DNA of 8,822 nucleotides from Spirochaetaceae bacterium (GTDB lineage: Bacteria > Spirochaetota > Spirochaetia > Treponematales > Treponemataceae): NCBI GenBank assembly GCA_017646305.1, contig JAGCMR010000175.1, positions 1-8,822 of the forward strand. Direction: 5' to 3'. Of this stretch, positions 6,243-8,822 are shown in pieces; the stretch's first letter is position 1, and every line of letters begins with the position of its first letter. Under the pieces are notes generated by a model. The model was given only the letters and a program-made list of their open reading frames with translations. It had not been told where the DNA came from and searched no databases. Position numbers and translations under genes: made by a program.

Positions 6243-7373
6243 TTATTCTAAGTCTTCTAACATTTGTAAAGCAATTTTATCCTGGGCATCGAATTCCAGT
6301 ACTGCCAAAAAGAATTTTCTTGCTTCCTGGGGATTTCCCTGTTTTAGGGCAAGGTAACCTAAGTTAGACATATACTTTGTATTTTCTGGCTCCAAAGAGA
6401 GGGCTTCTACCAAGCATTTTTTGCTTTCTGTATATTCTCCCAGCTCCATGTAACAAATAGCAAGCTCATTTAAGGTGTCTGGTTCTGTGCTACCACATTC
6501 AATGGATTGGAGGAATGCATCACGAGCTTCTTCCCATCGCTGCAGTCTTCGCAAGCCCCAGCCTAGCATAAACCAAGCATTCCAGACACGGGGATTTTTT
6601 TTCAAGAACTTTCTGATTTCCTCCAGTCCTTTTTCTTCCTGTTCCGAGAGAATGTAGTCGTAGGCTGCTTTGAATTGTTCGTCCTCAAGATTTCTGTTGC
6701 TAATGTCCATAACAATTTCTTGGGCACGCTGTCGTTTATATTGGCCATTTTCACCTAATTCTTCATCACTAATGTCACAGGTAAGGGCAAGGTATGTTTC
6801 AAAGCATTCCTTTCCTCTAGAAAAATTCTTTTGCTTAAGGAAGAAGAAGCCTGCATTAAAGAAAACTTCTGGAGGTGCATTGTCAGACTCCATAACCTGG
6901 GCATAGAATCTTCCTGCACAATCATCGTAGGCATCAGCATCTTCAAAAAGGCCAGATTGTCGGTAAGAATCGGCTCGCTGGTCAAAGAAAATGGCTGTAT
7001 TTAAGGTAATGAGCATGTCCTCAGGATCAAGTCCCCGCAGAGCACTAAAAATTTCTTCTGCTATATCAAAATCCTCATTTCGTGACTTAAGAATGGCTGC
7101 TTCTGTAAGCTCCTGCTTGATATTGGGCTTTGCTTCTAAAAGCAATTTTCGATAATCATCAAGATATTGGTTGTGATGATCATAGGCTAATACCACCAGT
7201 ATACCTGCAAAAATCATTTCTGGGGTGAGTTGAGAAATATCAAAATCACCGTTATCTGGCTTTTGAACGGGAAGAGGAATATTAGATTTAATCTGTAGCT
7301 TATAGGCTGACAAATCCATACCTTCAGGTAAATTCAAAAAAAGAAGGTTGTCTAAGGGACTTGATGGGTTCAT
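6243..7373 (-). CDS. Cytoplasmic TPR-repeat protein
   Basis: A 376-residue helical-repeat protein with no signal peptide or membrane segment, probably a cytoplasmic protein-interaction scaffold; its partner is unknown. Three consecutive TPR units close the protein: about 263-295 (WNAWFMLGWGLRRLQRWEEA), 296-330 (LNELAICYMELGEYTESKKC) and 331-364 (SNLGYLALKQGNPQEARKFF), each with the small/aromatic TPR spacing. Earlier, less regular units are visible at about 85-118 and in the FFNAGFFFLKQKNFSRGKEC stretch. The N-terminal 50 residues are non-repeat and Pro/Leu rich. The ATG at 7373 has AGGA at 7381-7384, seven bases away. It follows the PilZ gene by 24 bases on the same strand and is followed by a terminator, so it is the last gene of that operon. 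This suggests, without proving, that it acts with the PilZ protein. Confidence 0.87.
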   Translation of the reverse strand: MNPSSPLDNLLFLNLPEGMDLSAYKLQIKSNIPLPVQKPDNGDFDISQLTPEMIFAGILVVLAYDHHNQYLDDYRKLLLEAKPNIKQELTEAAILKSRNEDFDIAEEIFSALRGLDPEDMLITLNTAIFFDQRADSYRQSGLFEDADAYDDCAGRFYAQVMESDNAPPEVFFNAGFFFLKQKNFSRGKECFETYLALTCDISDEELGENGQYKRQRAQEIVMDISNRNLEDEQFKAAYDYILSEQEEKGLEEIRKFLKKNPRVWNAWFMLGWGLRRLQRWEEARDAFLQSIECGSTEPDTLNELAICYMELGEYTESKKCLVEALSLEPENTKYMSNLGYLALKQGNPQEARKFFLAVLEFDAQDKIALQMLEDLE

Positions 7374-7397
7374 GAGTATATCCTAAATATATTGTGT

Positions 7398-8435
7398 CTA
7401 ATTAGCTGAATCAGAACTGGAGAAAACTGGCAAATCATCATCCTCCACCACCAATTCCTCTTCTTCCTGAACATTCATTCTTGCTGAAAGGGGAACCATG
7501 GGTTTAGACTGATTTTGCTGTCCAGCATTTTGACTACTTCCATTACCAATTCCCCGAGGGGTTGTAGATACTGCAGAGGCTGTAACTGGGGCAGAATGAT
7601 ACGTAGACAACTGAGACTTGCGCATTCCTGTTAGATAGTTGTTGATATGTAACTTATAGGTAATAGGAATTTTAGTTGCATCATATTGAATACAAACAAC
7701 AATAATATCCTTTCTTCCTTGAGTCATATCTGTTTTAACAATGCTTGCTGGAAGTGAGATAACCTCATGTGGATCATAGAATTCCAAACGAAGAACGGCA
7801 TTTTTATTGTTCAAGAACTGTGCCACTCCCAACAGGAGAATCTTTGCTCCAGAGAAGGATATATCTCGAACAATACAATGGCGGGGAACATTGTCAATGA
7901 ATACAACAGCATCAGCCTTTGCAAGGCTTAACTTACGAAGTGAATCTTCTGTAATGGGAATACGTTCGTCTCGTCTTCGTAAAGCATTAGTATTTGCTTC
8001 CAAAAGTCGACCGATAAGTTCAATCAAATCATCAGGTGGACGCTTGACATAGGTTAGATTTACAATGGCCAAGTCGGAAGACTCCATGTATGGTACAATT
8101 TCTTGGACTCGAGCATTGACAAAAAAACTGATAGCTTGCTTTTCGCCTTGGGAAAAACAGAAACGGAGGTTTACCGTTCCCTTTTCCTTAGACAAACGTG
8201 CATAAGCCCCACCTTTGGAACCGATGATAATCTTGGCTCCCAAAAAAGATGTGGAGTTAATTATACAAGGCCATTGTGAATCCGTACACTTTACGTATAC
8301 CTGACGTGGATCCATGTGGAGGGTCTTGATAACTTCCTTTGAAAAAATTACCTCTGTGTCTCGGTACAATTCATAATATCTTGTTAATTGCTGAGATGTT
8401 ACAATACCCATAAGATAATGATAGTCCATTATCAT
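7398..8435 (-). CDS. Tandem PilZ-domain protein (c-di-GMP receptor candidate)
   Basis: Probable cytoplasmic c-di-GMP effector, 345 residues. The second PilZ domain (about 150-270) has both binding motifs: RxxxR at Arg154-Arg158 and DxSxxG at Asp191-Ser193-Gly196 (DISFSGAK). Residues about 20-72 align without gaps to 150-202 at an offset of 130: RD 25/155, Leu39/169, Cys57/187 and SF-GAKI 63-69/193-199. This first copy has lost the second Arg of RxxxR (Glu28) and the Asp of DxSxxG (Ser61), so it probably does not bind ligand. Residues 280-345 are low-complexity, Ser/Gln/Asn-rich, ending in an acidic tail (EEEE, EDDD). The start is ATG at 8435, or Met3 at 8429; neither has a clear Shine-Dalgarno. 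It lies 18 bases after the glycosidase gene and 24 before the TPR gene. Treponema denticola TDE0214 is a recalled relative, not checked here. Confidence 0.88.
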   Translation of the reverse strand: MIMDYHYLMGIVTSQQLTRYYELYRDTEVIFSKEVIKTLHMDPRQVYVKCTDSQWPCIINSTSFLGAKIIIGSKGGAYARLSKEKGTVNLRFCFSQGEKQAISFFVNARVQEIVPYMESSDLAIVNLTYVKRPPDDLIELIGRLLEANTNALRRRDERIPITEDSLRKLSLAKADAVVFIDNVPRHCIVRDISFSGAKILLLGVAQFLNNKNAVLRLEFYDPHEVISLPASIVKTDMTQGRKDIIVVCIQYDATKIPITYKLHINNYLTGMRKSQLSTYHSAPVTASAVSTTPRGIGNGSSQNAGQQNQSKPMVPLSARMNVQEEEELVVEDDDLPVFSSSDSAN

Positions 8436-8453
8436 TGATTGGTCAATCGATAT

Positions 8454-8822
8454 TTATTGAAAGATTGGGGCAAATGCTAAAATATTTGCTGCACGTCGAT
8501 GATGTCTACCTGTAATGGTTTTTCCTGTTACAGAAAGGGAGGCTGAACCACCACCGTCCATTTGGAGGGCATCCCAAGCTCCTACTGCTTGGAGAATCAG
8601 GGCAGATTCTTCGTAGGAAAGACCTGTGCTTTCTTTTTTGTTTTCTCCTTCTACGTATAATATAAAGAGATAACGCTTGTCCTTTGTAATTCCTATAGCA
8701 GTGCGGGAATCGAGGCTGCAGGCAGGAAGTTTTTTGATTTCTCCTTCTTTTAATATGGTGAAAAAGCCTCCGAGAGCTAATTCTGTTTGTGGTGGATACT
8801 GAGTTTGGTCGGAAATAATTGA
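8454..8822 (-). CDS. Phosphodiester glycosidase (NAGPA family), C-terminal part
   Basis: The frame is open from the window edge to the TAA at 8454-8456, giving the last 122 residues; the start lies beyond base 8822. The fragment matches the end of the NAGPA/phosphodiester glycosidase domain (named for the mammalian 'uncovering enzyme'), which removes sugars joined by phosphodiester bonds. Numbering from the first visible residue, it has ALGGFFTIL (16-24), the Arg40-Thr-Ala-Ile-Gly44 block, GLSYEESALILQAVGAWDAL (67-86), the hallmark MDGGGSASL (88-96) and the closing RRAANILAFAPIF. Bacterial members are usually exported or membrane-anchored, but the N-terminus is not visible here. It ends 18 bases before the PilZ gene on the same strand and so probably leads that operon. 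The substrate is unknown; envelope glycans are a guess. Confidence 0.85.
   Translation of the reverse strand, partial: SIISDQTQYPPQTELALGGFFTILKEGEIKKLPACSLDSRTAIGITKDKRYLFILYVEGENKKESTGLSYEESALILQAVGAWDALQMDGGGSASLSVTGKTITGRHHRRAANILAFAPIFQ

Noticed and set aside
6236..6248. Palindrome GAATAA-A-TTATTC across the TPR gene stop codon
   Set aside because: Short, AT-rich and partly coding; the adjacent GC-containing stem with a T-run explains termination better.
8437..8448. Small palindrome GATTG-GT-CAATC just upstream of the PilZ start
   Set aside because: Five-base arms are too short to claim as an operator without conservation data.

Overview
The window looks like chromosomal DNA of a Treponema-like spirochaete. 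It is moderately AT-rich. The gene set is cysS, an ECF sigma/anti-sigma pair, murB, a double cyclic-nucleotide-binding protein, a DUF192 lipoprotein, and TPR and PilZ proteins. From memory, and unchecked, Treponema pallidum has a comparable order around TP0088-TP0093, and Treponema denticola has a related PilZ protein (TDE0214). No mobile element, CRISPR array, rRNA or tRNA was seen. The window is densely coding, with no gene-free stretch over about 100 bases.

Layout. (1) 11-2776, minus strand: cysS, then an ECF sigma factor starting at TTG, then an overlapping zinc-finger membrane anti-sigma factor. (2) 2777-2845: a short divergent intergenic region. (3) 2846-6182, plus strand: murB; then, behind its own strong promoter, a gene with two cyclic-nucleotide-binding domains, an exported protein of unknown function coupled to it, and a DUF192 lipoprotein. 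(4) 6181-6225: a factor-independent terminator acting on the minus strand. (5) 6243-8822, minus strand: a probable operon transcribed as phosphodiester glycosidase (NAGPA family, cut by the window edge), tandem-PilZ protein, TPR protein. The glycosidase fragment has no start codon inside the window and was found by translating the window edge.

How the genes may work together. The left part carries housekeeping genes (cysteinyl-tRNA synthesis, peptidoglycan precursor) and an envelope-stress type sigma/anti-sigma pair. The centre and right parts hold receptors for two second messengers: a cAMP/cGMP-type receptor and a c-di-GMP-type (PilZ) receptor. Each is built as a degenerate first copy followed by an intact second copy of its sensing domain. 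They sit near exported proteins (DUF192 lipoprotein, unknown exported protein) and a sugar-phosphodiester hydrolase. Envelope or surface-glycan control is a possible theme, but this is inference.

The most interesting site is the leader of the cyclic-nucleotide receptor gene. A good sigma-70 promoter is followed by a perfect 15-bp palindrome over the -10 end and expected transcription start. Next comes a run of nine Gs directly before the start codon, which also sets the frame of an upstream ATG. This is a plausible phase-variable and operator-controlled switch on a regulatory gene.
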